Positions 19,716 through 29,215 of a DNA stretch of 64,000 nt are shown piece after piece. The notes under the pieces are model-generated. The model had not been told where the DNA came from. It made no database searches and was given only the letters and a program-made list of their open reading frames with translations. Position numbers and translations under genes: made by a program. Within the stretch, counting starts at the first letter, position 1. Every line of letters begins with the position of its first letter. The DNA comes from an archaeon. Lineage in GTDB: Archaea; Methanobacteriota_B; Thermococci; Methanofastidiosales; NM3. Location of the stretch: positions 32,812-96,811 of the forward strand of contig RXIG01000028.1 of NCBI GenBank assembly GCA_004212155.1, written 5' to 3'.

Positions 19716-19836
19716 GCCGGGGTGGCTTAGGCTGGTTATAGCGCTCGACTCATAAGTTAGTTGGCATTTGGATTCATGCGCTGATGTCTCGAGCTGAGAA
19801 ATCGAGAGGCCGCGGGTTCAAGTCCCGCCCCCGGCA
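19716..19836 (+). tRNA. Elongator-type tRNA-Met (CAU) with 46-nt intron (about 19755-19800)
   Basis: Acceptor GCCGGGG/CCCCGGC; anticodon stem CTCGA/TCGAG interrupted after position 37; T-arm GCGGG-TTCAAGT-CCCGC; mature length 75 nt. Confidence 0.9.
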
Positions 19837-19853
19837 CCTTTCTTGGTGGGACC

Positions 19854-20576
19854 ATGGCATATCATGGCGGATACGAGCGGTCGGCCCCCTATTACGATGT
19901 CTTTGACAGCAAACCTAATATTGCGTTTTTCTTGTCACGTGTCTGTCCCGGGTCCATCGTTGCCGATGTCGGCGCAGGCACCGGGCGCATCACGCTGCCC
20001 CTCGCGTCCCTCGCATCGCATGTCTATGCCATCGAACCATCCCCCGCCATGAGCGCCATACTTGAACGAAACGTAGCCCAGTGCGACAATGTGACCGTCA
20101 TCGCGTCTGATGCACAGTCGTTTTCCCTTCCAAAACAGTGTGATGTCACGGTGCTATCCGGGGTCTATGACCATTTTCTGAACGACGATGAGCGCAAGGC
20201 TTCGTTGAGCGCGATCTACGAGTGCCTCAAGCCAGGAGGGATCCTTTTGATGGATGCGTATATCGGCAGCGACGCGTCATCACCACAACGATTGGTCGAT
20301 GAATGTCACGACGGGCCGATGACATACCTGCGATACATTGGGCGCAGCGCAGATGACGGGGTCGTGAACGTATCGCTCAGGTATGAGGCTTATCGAGACG
20401 GAATGCTCGTTTCCAGCGTCTCTGAGCGGTCTCCCGTCTCGGTCTCAACACCTGAGGGAGTAAGAAAAATGCTCGGACACACGGGGTTTTGCATTGAGCA
20501 CATATGGTGCGACTATGCAGGCACGCCCTTCGAAGATGGTTCGGACACACTCGTCGTGAAAGCACGGCGCCGCTAG
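19854..20576 (+). CDS. Class I SAM-dependent methyltransferase
   Basis: SIVADVGAGTGRITLPLASLASHVYAIEPSPAM (motif I); CLKPGGILLMDAY. Confidence 0.85.
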   Translation: MAYHGGYERSAPYYDVFDSKPNIAFFLSRVCPGSIVADVGAGTGRITLPLASLASHVYAIEPSPAMSAILERNVAQCDNVTVIASDAQSFSLPKQCDVTVLSGVYDHFLNDDERKASLSAIYECLKPGGILLMDAYIGSDASSPQRLVDECHDGPMTYLRYIGRSADDGVVNVSLRYEAYRDGMLVSSVSERSPVSVSTPEGVRKMLGHTGFCIEHIWCDYAGTPFEDGSDTLVVKARRR

Positions 20577-21337
20577 CTCACGTCGTCATGGTAATGGAGC
20601 GTATGCCATGGCTTTGCAGGGGTCATTACATTAATGTCGATGTCGGGGACGAGATGGCCAAGTTCACGTGCGCACTGTTCCACGCCAGGCATCTCAGTCT
20701 CACGGTGACCCGCATCGATGAGCGTAATGCCCAGATCTATGCCTTTGAGCGCCGCATGGTGCTTGAGGTCGCCTGAGAGGATGGTCGTGATGCCCTGCCT
20801 GGCGCATGCCTCTATGACATCCTCGTGGAATCCCGAACCTGGCAGTGCGGCCACCCTGTCTAGCTTACTTGCGTTTCCAACGATACGTATATCGGTGGTG
20901 TGCAACTGCAACTCCAGGAAGCTAACAAACTCATCGATGGTCTCATACTCCACCTTGCCCGTACGCATTTGTGGGGTAGACATCTCGTCCTCATCGAGAC
21001 CGATGCGCTGTGCTAGCGCCCATGAGACGCCCCGGGGTGCGAAATCTAGCGATGTATGCGCGGCGTAGAATGTTTGATCCCGTTTGAGGAGAAGCGCCAC
21101 CTTGTCCTTTATGTCAAGCTCGATGCGCCTTAAGGGGCTGAAAATGAGTGGGTGGTGGCTCACGATGAAGTCGCATTTTACAGATTGTATGGCATCGATC
21201 GTGGGGTCGAGCATGACCGTGACGTCTGACACATCGTCCTTGCCATCGATGAGCACGCCGCAGTTGTCCCACGATTCCATGCAAAAGGGTGGTGCGATCG
21301 CTTCCATAGCAGATATGACATCAGCCTTGTCGACCAT
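20573..21337 (-). CDS. Nif3-like dinuclear metal center protein
   Basis: MESWDNCGVLIDG, DFIVSHHPLIFSPLRRI, AAHTSLDFAPRGVSWAL, LSGDLKHHAALKGIDLGITLIDAGHRETE. Confidence 0.9.
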   Translation of the reverse strand: MVDKADVISAMEAIAPPFCMESWDNCGVLIDGKDDVSDVTVMLDPTIDAIQSVKCDFIVSHHPLIFSPLRRIELDIKDKVALLLKRDQTFYAAHTSLDFAPRGVSWALAQRIGLDEDEMSTPQMRTGKVEYETIDEFVSFLELQLHTTDIRIVGNASKLDRVAALPGSGFHEDVIEACARQGITTILSGDLKHHAALKGIDLGITLIDAGHRETEMPGVEQCARELGHLVPDIDINVMTPAKPWHTLHYHDDVS

Positions 21338-21338
21338 T

Positions 21339-23081
21339 TCATGCCACCTTCTTCACGGCAACGACGCGCAGCTTGAACTTGAGCGTCTTACCGGCCATTG
21401 GGTGGTTCGTGTCCACAATGAACGCGTCGTCGGTGATCTCGATGATCGTGCCATTGCCAAATCTGTCGTCCACCTCGTAGTCGTCGGGATCGAACGATAC
21501 GACGATCGTTTCCTCACCCACATGCGCAGTAGCAGCCTCGCCACGGATGGGCACCATTGTGCCATCCTCTGTCACACGTTCTATTGTGAATGCATCCTCC
21601 GACTCGTCGATGATCTTGGTCTGGAGGTTCTCGTATGTGAAGACCTCGCCAACCTCCTTGAGGGACGTCACCTCGATGGAGACCGTGCTACCCGATACTG
21701 AGACGATGGTGCCCTGGCCAAAGGGAAGCTCGACCTGGTTTCCCTCGTAGGGCTCGCCCTGGTAACTGCTCATGAACTCCTCTGTCGTCATGGTGAAATC
21801 TTTTTCGAGCGTCTCTATGATGGGATACTCGCCCACCAAAAACGTCACCTCGTTGACCTTGTCCTCGTCCCACTCGCCGTAACCTTCCTCCGGCGGCACG
21901 GTGATCGTCTTCTCATCGCCGATGCCCATGCCTTTGAGCGCCTCGTTGACTCCCGTTATCATTGTCTGGGTGTTTTGCAGCGTGGTACCCGGCTTGATCG
22001 TCAGTGCGACGGATTTGTGGGCGTTTGAGTTATCAAGAGGCATGTCGGGCGTGACTTCCTCGACGTCAACGAACGTGGAGTCGAACACCTCGCCGTCCTC
22101 GTAATATCCAATGTAGCGCATCTTCACGAAATCGCCTGCCTCGGCGGTCCACTCATCGGCGTCAATGACGCCTTTCTCAATGGACTCTACCCTGACCTTG
22201 TAATTGTAATGGTCGAGTTCCACTTGCATCTCATCTTCAGATACCTCGGTGACATGCACAGGCACCCATGTATTGAACTTGTTGATGAAAAACGTCACGT
22301 CGGTCTCGCCCTCGTAGCGAACGTGGATCTTCTCGTCTGTCTTCTCGGTAACTGTCGCCTTGCCGTATTCGAGATAGAGCTCACCGCCGACCTCACACAC
22401 TACTTCATAGGTGACATTCGTATCGTCGAATTCGATCACTTCGATGGTCATGCTCTCGGTCTCATACTCCGCCCCTACCTCGGGTTCGCCGAATTCGTTC
22501 TCAAAGGCGGAAAGCGACACCGTTCCGAATCTGTCTATCTCCGTGTCGCGTGACAGGCTAAATGTTCGTTCTTCCCCATGGAGTATGCTCTCATTCTCGC
22601 CCAAAATCAATTCTGCGGGAATCGAGATCTCAGTTGTCTTGCCCTTTTTAAGACCTACGAGCATGGCATCATTCCAATAGAGCGGCAACATCACGCCCTG
22701 CACGTTCTTGTACCCGCCTATGGTGAGCCTCTGCGGATTCTTGAGTCTGTTGTCATCGAGCGGCGTATCCACGGTGACGCTGTCCGGATTAGGAACGATC
22801 GTGTGCTGTATCACCTGTCCTGTATCGTAATAGCATATGAAGTTGAATCGTACCTCATCACCCCGCTCAACGGTCGATCTCGCCTCTGTGGATGACCGAT
22901 AGAGCAGTACGCCGGAGACGATGACAATTACAATGAGGGCGAGCGTTATGCCCGTCTTTAGCTGGTTCCGATATTTATACGTTAGCTTGTTCTTGCTGTG
23001 CTTTCGGATATGCTTCTCGCTCTTTCGTTTCTTGAGTTTAGAAGTTTTTCGTGGCGGAGGGGTATACTTCTTTGAGACCAT
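21339..23081 (-). CDS. Membrane-anchored multidomain FKBP-type peptidyl-prolyl isomerase
   Basis: Basic N-terminus, TM GITLALIVIVIVSGVLLY, then FKBP-like VRFNFICYYDTGQVIQ and VKMRYIGYYEDGEVFDST...GMGIGDEKTITVPPEEGYGE; C-terminal NHPMAGKTLKFKLRVVAV as in SlyD/FKBP. Confidence 0.82.
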   Translation of the reverse strand: MVSKKYTPPPRKTSKLKKRKSEKHIRKHSKNKLTYKYRNQLKTGITLALIVIVIVSGVLLYRSSTEARSTVERGDEVRFNFICYYDTGQVIQHTIVPNPDSVTVDTPLDDNRLKNPQRLTIGGYKNVQGVMLPLYWNDAMLVGLKKGKTTEISIPAELILGENESILHGEERTFSLSRDTEIDRFGTVSLSAFENEFGEPEVGAEYETESMTIEVIEFDDTNVTYEVVCEVGGELYLEYGKATVTEKTDEKIHVRYEGETDVTFFINKFNTWVPVHVTEVSEDEMQVELDHYNYKVRVESIEKGVIDADEWTAEAGDFVKMRYIGYYEDGEVFDSTFVDVEEVTPDMPLDNSNAHKSVALTIKPGTTLQNTQTMITGVNEALKGMGIGDEKTITVPPEEGYGEWDEDKVNEVTFLVGEYPIIETLEKDFTMTTEEFMSSYQGEPYEGNQVELPFGQGTIVSVSGSTVSIEVTSLKEVGEVFTYENLQTKIIDESEDAFTIERVTEDGTMVPIRGEAATAHVGEETIVVSFDPDDYEVDDRFGNGTIIEITDDAFIVDTNHPMAGKTLKFKLRVVAVKKVA

Positions 23082-23518
23082 CGGTTCACCGACAAAACGG
23101 TACAATGGAATCATATAAATATTATGGTGGTAAGCTGCTGTGGCTTTGCATGCAAAGCCCTATATCTTCAAGTGCATTCGCACGCTGTGCTAAACGGCAG
23201 GCGTGCAGGATACAATATTGTCCCATTTATCCCCTCGCACGCGCATCAGGAAATGCGTTTCCCACTATGGACAGCCGCATTAAAATCGGTCACTACGCAG
23301 AACCATCATTCGTATTCTATACGCATTATGCAACGAACTAAGATGGAGACCCATAAATGGAATATGCAGGGGGATGAGTATAACAATTGAGATAGAAAAA
23401 GATTTATTTATATTCGTCTATGGGGACTTTATCTCCGATATCGACTTTATGTGCAAAACCCGCCGCTGCAAAAAGCTTTTTTAATATGACTAGGAATCTA
23501 TTCGTAGGTGTAGGCCTC

Positions 23519-24664
23519 ATGAAACGATTCGTTCTCATAACACTGTTCCTCCTGGCTTCGCTTCCAGCGCTCACAAGTGCCACCGAGGCTGAGTTTGCCC
23601 TCGACGTGACCATCGAGGAGGTGACACCCGCCAAGGTATATGTGGGCGACACGGTCAACGTCACGCTCAACATAGCCAATGTTTCAGAATCTGACGGCGA
23701 GAAGTTGTGGGATGCCACCATCTTCATCGACGAGTCCATACTCGATGAGACGGTTCGTGAATCGATTACCATCAACGATCCCGATGGCGCGCCCATAGAA
23801 TATGGTGGTACCCAGCATCCAGGTGACGAGTTATGGCCTGGCGAGACCACGTCGGCCGAGCTCTCGTTCACGCTCGATGACGATGCGCCCGGGGGAACGT
23901 ATTACATCCCCTTTGTCATCACGGGAAAACGGGGTCCGTGCCCCCAGGGCTGCCATCCGTGGAGGGAAGAGGTGGTGACGCTGTCCTTGAACGTCATCCA
24001 CGGGCTTCCTGCGCTGAGCCTGTCGGTATCATCTGACAATGTCGCCGCCGAGGGCGAGACGCTCAACGTTGACTTCTCAGTGCGCAATCTCGGTTCCGCG
24101 CCCGCATACAATGTCAAGGCTGAGGTAAAAAGCGATTACTCGTCGCTTGTGAGCCAGGTCAACATACCTGGCGATGTTGATACGCTCGAGCCCAACGATG
24201 CCCTCGAAGGGAGCGTTGCCATATTCACGTCTTCACTAGGCGAGGGCGAGTACGAATTGCGTCTTGATGTCAGCTTCGAGGACACGAAAGGGACACAATA
24301 TGTCAAACAGAAGACATTTTCCCTCTCCATACTCCCGTCACAGCAGGCCAGCTTTGAACAGCAGGGCGATGATGCATACGATGAGGGAGTCGCACTTCTC
24401 GAGGCCGATGACTTCAAGGGGGCGATCATGCTCTTTTCTCAGGCCAAACAGCTCTATGTGCTTTCAGAAAATGATGACAAGGCGGCACAGTGCGAACAAA
24501 AAGTCGATGACGCATATCAACAGCTTGAGACGGCACTAACGCCCGAGCCTGTCGAGGAGAATGAGAACTATCTGCTCCTCATTGGCCTGTTCACAGGTGC
24601 GGCCGCAGCATTCCTTGGGTTGACGGCAGGCATGATACGGCGCAGAAGGTCTGCTAATAGGTGA
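23519..24664 (+). CDS. Secreted CARDB/Ig-like repeat protein with C-terminal TM anchor
   Basis: Signal peptide MKRFVLITLFLLASLPALTSA; beta-rich domains (PAKVYVGDTVNVTLNIANVSES, VRNLGSAPAYNVKAEV); C-terminal YLLLIGLFTGAAAAFLGLTAGMIRRRRS. Confidence 0.75.
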   Translation: MKRFVLITLFLLASLPALTSATEAEFALDVTIEEVTPAKVYVGDTVNVTLNIANVSESDGEKLWDATIFIDESILDETVRESITINDPDGAPIEYGGTQHPGDELWPGETTSAELSFTLDDDAPGGTYYIPFVITGKRGPCPQGCHPWREEVVTLSLNVIHGLPALSLSVSSDNVAAEGETLNVDFSVRNLGSAPAYNVKAEVKSDYSSLVSQVNIPGDVDTLEPNDALEGSVAIFTSSLGEGEYELRLDVSFEDTKGTQYVKQKTFSLSILPSQQASFEQQGDDAYDEGVALLEADDFKGAIMLFSQAKQLYVLSENDDKAAQCEQKVDDAYQQLETALTPEPVEENENYLLLIGLFTGAAAAFLGLTAGMIRRRRSANR

Positions 24665-25301
24665 GGGCGGCTTGGGCCGCTTTTCTCTTCTTGTATGCGA
24701 CGTAGCCCATCATGATGCCTATCGACACGATCGCGGCAACGATGACGATACCAGCTATGATCTCAGTCGATGGGAGCGTGTAGGCGGTCTCTGACATCTC
24801 AGCCGCGTTGACAAGGATGTCGCCCCCTTCCTCAGGTGGAGGTGCCTTGAACACGTCCGGGTAGACCGTGACCTTTTTGGAGAAGAGCGCCAGGAGCGCG
24901 CCGGACAACGTGGCACCTATCAGCGATGATATGCCTATGAGCTTTGCAGATAAAGGGGAACGGACCGTGCTTGCAACAACGTTCTTTGCAGCCTCATCTG
25001 ATGGTGGGACGATAAGTATCGCCTGTTTTGAAGGCCCGTAATACTTGATCTCCCTGAACTTCTTCGAGAGCTCTGTGTCAACGACCTTTATGAGCCCTGC
25101 CTCTCTGAGGCGTTCTATGTGGAAAAGCACCGTGGAAAGCCCCATATCAAGTTCGTTTGCAATGTCTGTCGTGCTCTTCTTTCCCTCGAATATGCACTCG
25201 AGCACCTGGCGTCCTTTGTCGTTAGCTATCTCCATGGCAACGATCTTTGCCCTCTCATCCTTCATGGAGACGACGTGAAATAGCTCACTGAAGTCGTTCA
25301 T
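24654..25301 (-). CDS. Membrane-anchored ArsR-like winged-helix transcriptional regulator
   Basis: DKGRQVLECIFEGKKSTTDIANELDMGLSTVLFHIERLREAGLIKVV wHTH; TM segments LIGISSLIGATLSGALLALF and IIAGIVIVAAIVSIGIMMGYVAY. Confidence 0.8.
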   Translation of the reverse strand: MNDFSELFHVVSMKDERAKIVAMEIANDKGRQVLECIFEGKKSTTDIANELDMGLSTVLFHIERLREAGLIKVVDTELSKKFREIKYYGPSKQAILIVPPSDEAAKNVVASTVRSPLSAKLIGISSLIGATLSGALLALFSKKVTVYPDVFKAPPPEEGGDILVNAAEMSETAYTLPSTEIIAGIVIVAAIVSIGIMMGYVAYKKRKAAQAALTY

Positions 25302-25361
25302 ACACCTACTATGATCGTTCGAGAATAAAAACTATTTCATATGCTTCAATGAGTGTTGAAG

Positions 25362-26399
25362 CTAACACACCCGGGGTACGGGATCACTTTCAGGCATGTC
25401 GAACAGTCTCAGGGCGCCAATTTCCGTCTCAAGCAGCACCTTTTCATCATCGGTCACTCGCCCTATCGCGGCCGCATCGGTGCCATGCCTCGTTGCACGT
25501 ATCGCCCTTAGCACGCGTTCGGCCCTTTCGGCCATGACCGCCAAGACGACCTTCCCCTCGTTTGCAACCTCGAACGGATTGATACCCAATATCTCCGAGG
25601 CTGCGCGTACGGATGGCCTTATGGGGATGTTGTGTTCGCGTATGACCATGCCGCACCCAGCCTTTGACGCCATTTCGTTGAGGGCTCCCGCAATACCTCC
25701 ACGCGTGGGATCCTTCATCGCAGTGACACCCCCCGCTTCGAGGGCTGCGCGCACGACGTCCCATACCGGCGCAACATCGGAACTAAGGTCACCGGATATC
25801 GAGAGCTCGTCCCGCTCCGAGAGTATCGACACCCCGTGGTCACCCATGGTGCCCGATGCGATGATGACATCGCCCGGCTCGAGCCCGCTGTCTGTGATGA
25901 AGCTTGAAGGGTAATCCCTCGCTGCACGCACGATCTTGATATTTTCGTCAAGACCCTTCCATCGCCTTCCCACACCCGTCGTCGTTGCATAGAGCCCAAT
26001 AGGGTCTTCGACCACCTTCGTGTCTCCTGCCACGATCTGGGCTTCGACCTCGTCACACGATGCCTTCATCGCCCTAAGTATCCTTACAAGGGCATCTCTC
26101 TGGAACCCAGCCTGGATGATGAGCGAGGACGTGAGGAGCAAGGGGCGGGCGCCCATGACGCTCACGTCGTTGATGGTGCCACACGCGGCGAGCGTGCCCA
26201 TGTTGCCTCCCCTGAAGAAGAGGGGCTTGACGGTATGGCCGTCGGTGGTGATGATATAGTTGTCAAACGACGCACCATCATCGAGCTGGGCGAGTCCGAT
26301 GTCCCCCACGGTCGAGGGACCAAACGTTGAAAGGACCACTTCGCTGATGAACTCGTTCATCTTCCTACCGCCTGCACCATCTCGAAGGTCTACTTTCAT
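25362..26399 (-). CDS. hypE: Hydrogenase maturation protein HypE
   Basis: GGRKMNEFISEVV, DGASFDNYIITTDGHTVKPLFF, CGTINDVSVMGA, DPTRGGIAGALNEM and C-terminal PRVC. Confidence 0.95.
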   Translation of the reverse strand: MKVDLRDGAGGRKMNEFISEVVLSTFGPSTVGDIGLAQLDDGASFDNYIITTDGHTVKPLFFRGGNMGTLAACGTINDVSVMGARPLLLTSSLIIQAGFQRDALVRILRAMKASCDEVEAQIVAGDTKVVEDPIGLYATTTGVGRRWKGLDENIKIVRAARDYPSSFITDSGLEPGDVIIASGTMGDHGVSILSERDELSISGDLSSDVAPVWDVVRAALEAGGVTAMKDPTRGGIAGALNEMASKAGCGMVIREHNIPIRPSVRAASEILGINPFEVANEGKVVLAVMAERAERVLRAIRATRHGTDAAAIGRVTDDEKVLLETEIGALRLFDMPESDPVPRVC

Positions 26400-26459
26400 G
26401 CCTCCAACTCTAGAAGCATGTTTTTAAAGATTCGCCTTGATGCAACTTCTGGTGTGCAG

Positions 26460-26834
26460 ATGCATGAGATTTCAGTCGCACAGACGATCGTCAACGAGAT
26501 ACTCGCAGAGGCTGAGCGCCAATCGGCAGCAAAGGTGACCCGCGTGGTCCTTGAACTTGGAAAGCTCACGATGCTCAACTTCGATCAGGTGTCGTTTTGG
26601 GTCTCGGCCTTCCTCGAGGGAACGGTGGGAGAGGACGCCGAGATATCCATCACCCCGGTCGACGGCAGCGTCGAGTGTCGGGAATGCAAGGCCATCTCCG
26701 ATGTTTTGGTAGAGGATGATCCAACGCTCCATTACTCGGTACCGCAGTTCACATGCGAACGGTGCGGTTCGCACAATACGTTTATATGCAAGGGTCGGGA
26801 GATGGTGATCAAGACCATCCGTATAGAAAGGTGA
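26460..26834 (+). CDS. hypA: Hydrogenase maturation nickel metallochaperone HypA
   Basis: MHEISVAQTIVNEILAEAERQ; CREC...CERC zinc site. Confidence 0.94.
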   Translation: MHEISVAQTIVNEILAEAERQSAAKVTRVVLELGKLTMLNFDQVSFWVSAFLEGTVGEDAEISITPVDGSVECRECKAISDVLVEDDPTLHYSVPQFTCERCGSHNTFICKGREMVIKTIRIER

Positions 26835-26838
26835 TATC

Positions 26839-27495
26839 ATGCATAAGGTGTCGGACGTCAAGGTCGAACAGGACATCATGAGGATCAACAGGAAGATCGC
26901 GTCAGAGAACAGGTCGTTTTTTGAGAAGAACGGCATCACAGTCTTCAATATCATGGGCGCCATCGGCTCGGGCAAGACATGTCTTATCGAGCATGCCATC
27001 GAGGAGCTCAAAGACTCATATTCCATCGCCGTCATCGCCGGCGACGTCATTGCACAGTACGATAGTGATAGATTCGCATCTCACGGCGTGAAGGTGCTAC
27101 CCGTATCGACCGGGAAGGAGTGTCACCTTGACGCTCACTTCGTCGAACATGCGCTTGAGCATACGGACGTGAAGGACATCGACATACTGTTTATCGAGAA
27201 CGTGGGAAATCTCATCTGCCCCTCTGACTTCGATCTGGGGGAAGATGCGCGCGTCGTCATCGTGTCCGTGTCCGAAGGCGATGACATCGTGCTCAAACAC
27301 CCCGTGATATTCAAGCTCTCGGACCTCACGGTCGTCAATAAGGTCGACATTGCCGAGCACGTCGGCGCTTCAGCAGAGAAGATGGTGGCCGATGCCATTA
27401 CCTGCGGATGCACCCGCGCAATCCCAACGAGCTGTCGCAAGGGGGAAGGCCTTGAGGAATGGGTATCGTTCATACGCGAAACCCTCAGGACGTGA
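26839..27495 (+). CDS. hypB: Hydrogenase maturation GTPase HypB
   Basis: FNIMGAIGSGKTCLIEHAI P-loop; AGDVIAQYDSDRF; FIENVGNLICPSDFDLGE; VVNKVDIAEH; SD GGTGAT. Confidence 0.95.
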   Translation: MHKVSDVKVEQDIMRINRKIASENRSFFEKNGITVFNIMGAIGSGKTCLIEHAIEELKDSYSIAVIAGDVIAQYDSDRFASHGVKVLPVSTGKECHLDAHFVEHALEHTDVKDIDILFIENVGNLICPSDFDLGEDARVVIVSVSEGDDIVLKHPVIFKLSDLTVVNKVDIAEHVGASAEKMVADAITCGCTRAIPTSCRKGEGLEEWVSFIRETLRT

Positions 27496-27498
27496 TCG

Positions 27499-27789
27499 TC
27501 ACCTGTCCTGACCGGTGTCTACCTCTTCGATGATTTTCTTACCAGCAGCGACCTTGTCGATGGAGTGTATCGTGCCTCCAAGGCCCTCTATCAGTTTTTC
27601 TATCTCAGAGTAGTTGATGTTTTCCCCAACGATCGATATCTTGACGGTCTCTGTCTTCTGGTCTATCTCCATGAGCGAAACATTGACGCCCACGACGTTC
27701 TCCAGATTCGAGAGCGTTTCCGTGAATTCGGGAAGAATAGGTTTGTGGGGTTTCAAAACATCGAGAACCAACAGTTTTATGTTAGACAA
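27499..27789 (-). CDS. DUF211 family protein
   Basis: (TTG start) LSNIKLLVLDVLKPHKPILPEFTETLSNLENVVGVNVSLMEIDQKTETVKISIVGENINYSEIEKLIEGLGGTIHSIDKV; GGAGG SD before the TTG. Confidence 0.83.
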   Translation of the reverse strand: MSNIKLLVLDVLKPHKPILPEFTETLSNLENVVGVNVSLMEIDQKTETVKISIVGENINYSEIEKLIEGLGGTIHSIDKVAAGKKIIEEVDTGQDR

Positions 27790-27990
27790 TGCAGTTCCTC
27801 CTGATGCGCTATAGTTTCGTTTTTTAGGCATGCTTAAAAACATTTCGTGCTTTTGGAGGCTACAAGCAGCGCCGTTACATGACAAGAAGCGTTTTGTGTC
27901 ATGATAGTGCGTGGCGTGATAGGACATATGCGCGAATCCATGTTGTATTTAACCATTTTTTTGCTTATTAATTATGATTTTATTTTTAAA

Positions 27991-28010
27991 TTTTACGAAA
28001 GTTATTTAAG
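27991..28010 (+). promoter_or_regulatory. BRE/TATA-like promoter of gar1-tfb
   Basis: TTTTACGAAAGTTATTTAAG; shares the 13-mer TTTTACGAAAGTT with the ATPase operon promoter at 31364. Confidence 0.5.
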
Positions 28011-28036
28011 TAAGTCTATACATACTTTATAAGCTT

Positions 28037-28261
28037 ATGGTTTCACGATTGGGAGAAGTTGTAAACATTTCTGGTACTACCGTTATTGTACAGGGTAACA
28101 AGATCGGTCCCCGTGCTGTCGGAAAAATCGTCATAGACAAGAAGATGAACGAAGTGGGTCGCGTGGTCGACGTGTTCGGTCCCGTTGACGCCCCCTACGC
28201 TAAGATTGTGCTCTTTTCAAAGGAAACACCTTTTCGTGATTCAGCAGTGTATTTGAGGTGA
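28037..28261 (+). CDS. gar1: H/ACA RNP component Gar1-like protein
   Basis: MVSRLGEVVNISGTTVIVQGNKIGPRAVGKIVIDKKMNEVGRVVDVFGPVDAPYAKIV. Confidence 0.85.
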   Translation: MVSRLGEVVNISGTTVIVQGNKIGPRAVGKIVIDKKMNEVGRVVDVFGPVDAPYAKIVLFSKETPFRDSAVYLR

Positions 28262-28267
28262 GCGCGT

Positions 28268-29194
28268 ATGGCTGAAGAAAAGACAAAATCCGAGCAAGTA
28301 TGTCCCGAGTGCGGGAGCACGAAAATCGTACGGGACTTCGACAGGGGGGAGCTGATATGTGTGACCTGCGGATTGGTCATCAAGGACAAGATGTACGACC
28401 GTGGTCCCGAATGGCGTGCGTTTGATAGCGAACAAAGGGACAAGCGGGGCCGTGTAGGGGCCCCCATGACATATACCATCCATGACAAGGGTCTTTCCAC
28501 CATCATTGATTGGAGGAACAAGGATGTGCATGGAAGGGACATATCCCCCACGAGCAGGGCGCAGATCTACCGCCTGCGCAAATGGCAGCGACGTATCAGG
28601 GTCTCTGACGCGGCTGAGCGCAACTTGGCATTTGCTATGGCAGAGCTCGATAGGCTCTCATCACACCTTTCCCTGCCACGCAGCATCCGCGAAGCGGCCG
28701 CAATGATATATCGCCGTGCCGTCGAGGAGAACCTCATTCGGGGACGGTCTATCGAGTCTGTCACCGCTGCCTGCCTCTATGCAGCATGTCGTCAGCGCGG
28801 CGTTCCGCGAACTCTCGAGGAGATCGCCGAACATGCCCGTGTCGACAAAAAGGAGATAGGACGCAGCTATCGATTCATCGTCAAGGAACTAAACATACGC
28901 ATCAATCCCACCAATCCAATCGATTACATACCCCGTTTCGCATCGGAACTTGGCCTTTCAAGCACCGTTCAACAGCGCGCCATCGAGATTCTCGAACAAG
29001 CCATCCACATGGGCCTGACGTCGGGAAGGGGGCCCATGGGCGTTGCTGCGGCAGCTTTATATATCGCCTCAATAGAGAAAGGTGAGCGCCGTACACAACG
29101 TGACGTGTCCGAGGTAGCGAAGGTGACCGAGGTCACCGTGCGTAACAGGTACAAGGAACTACAGGAAAAGCTTGATATCTCGATTGACGTGTGA
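28268..29194 (+). CDS. tfb: Transcription initiation factor B (TFB)
   Basis: Zn ribbon [27 protein letters not shown]; cyclin repeats [31 protein letters not shown] and [16 protein letters not shown]. Confidence 0.97.
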   Translation: MAEEKTKSEQVCPECGSTKIVRDFDRGELICVTCGLVIKDKMYDRGPEWRAFDSEQRDKRGRVGAPMTYTIHDKGLSTIIDWRNKDVHGRDISPTSRAQIYRLRKWQRRIRVSDAAERNLAFAMAELDRLSSHLSLPRSIREAAAMIYRRAVEENLIRGRSIESVTAACLYAACRQRGVPRTLEEIAEHARVDKKEIGRSYRFIVKELNIRINPTNPIDYIPRFASELGLSSTVQQRAIEILEQAIHMGLTSGRGPMGVAAAALYIASIEKGERRTQRDVSEVAKVTEVTVRNRYKELQEKLDISIDV

Positions 29195-29215
29195 TGGCGC
29201 CACGGAGCTGTATGA

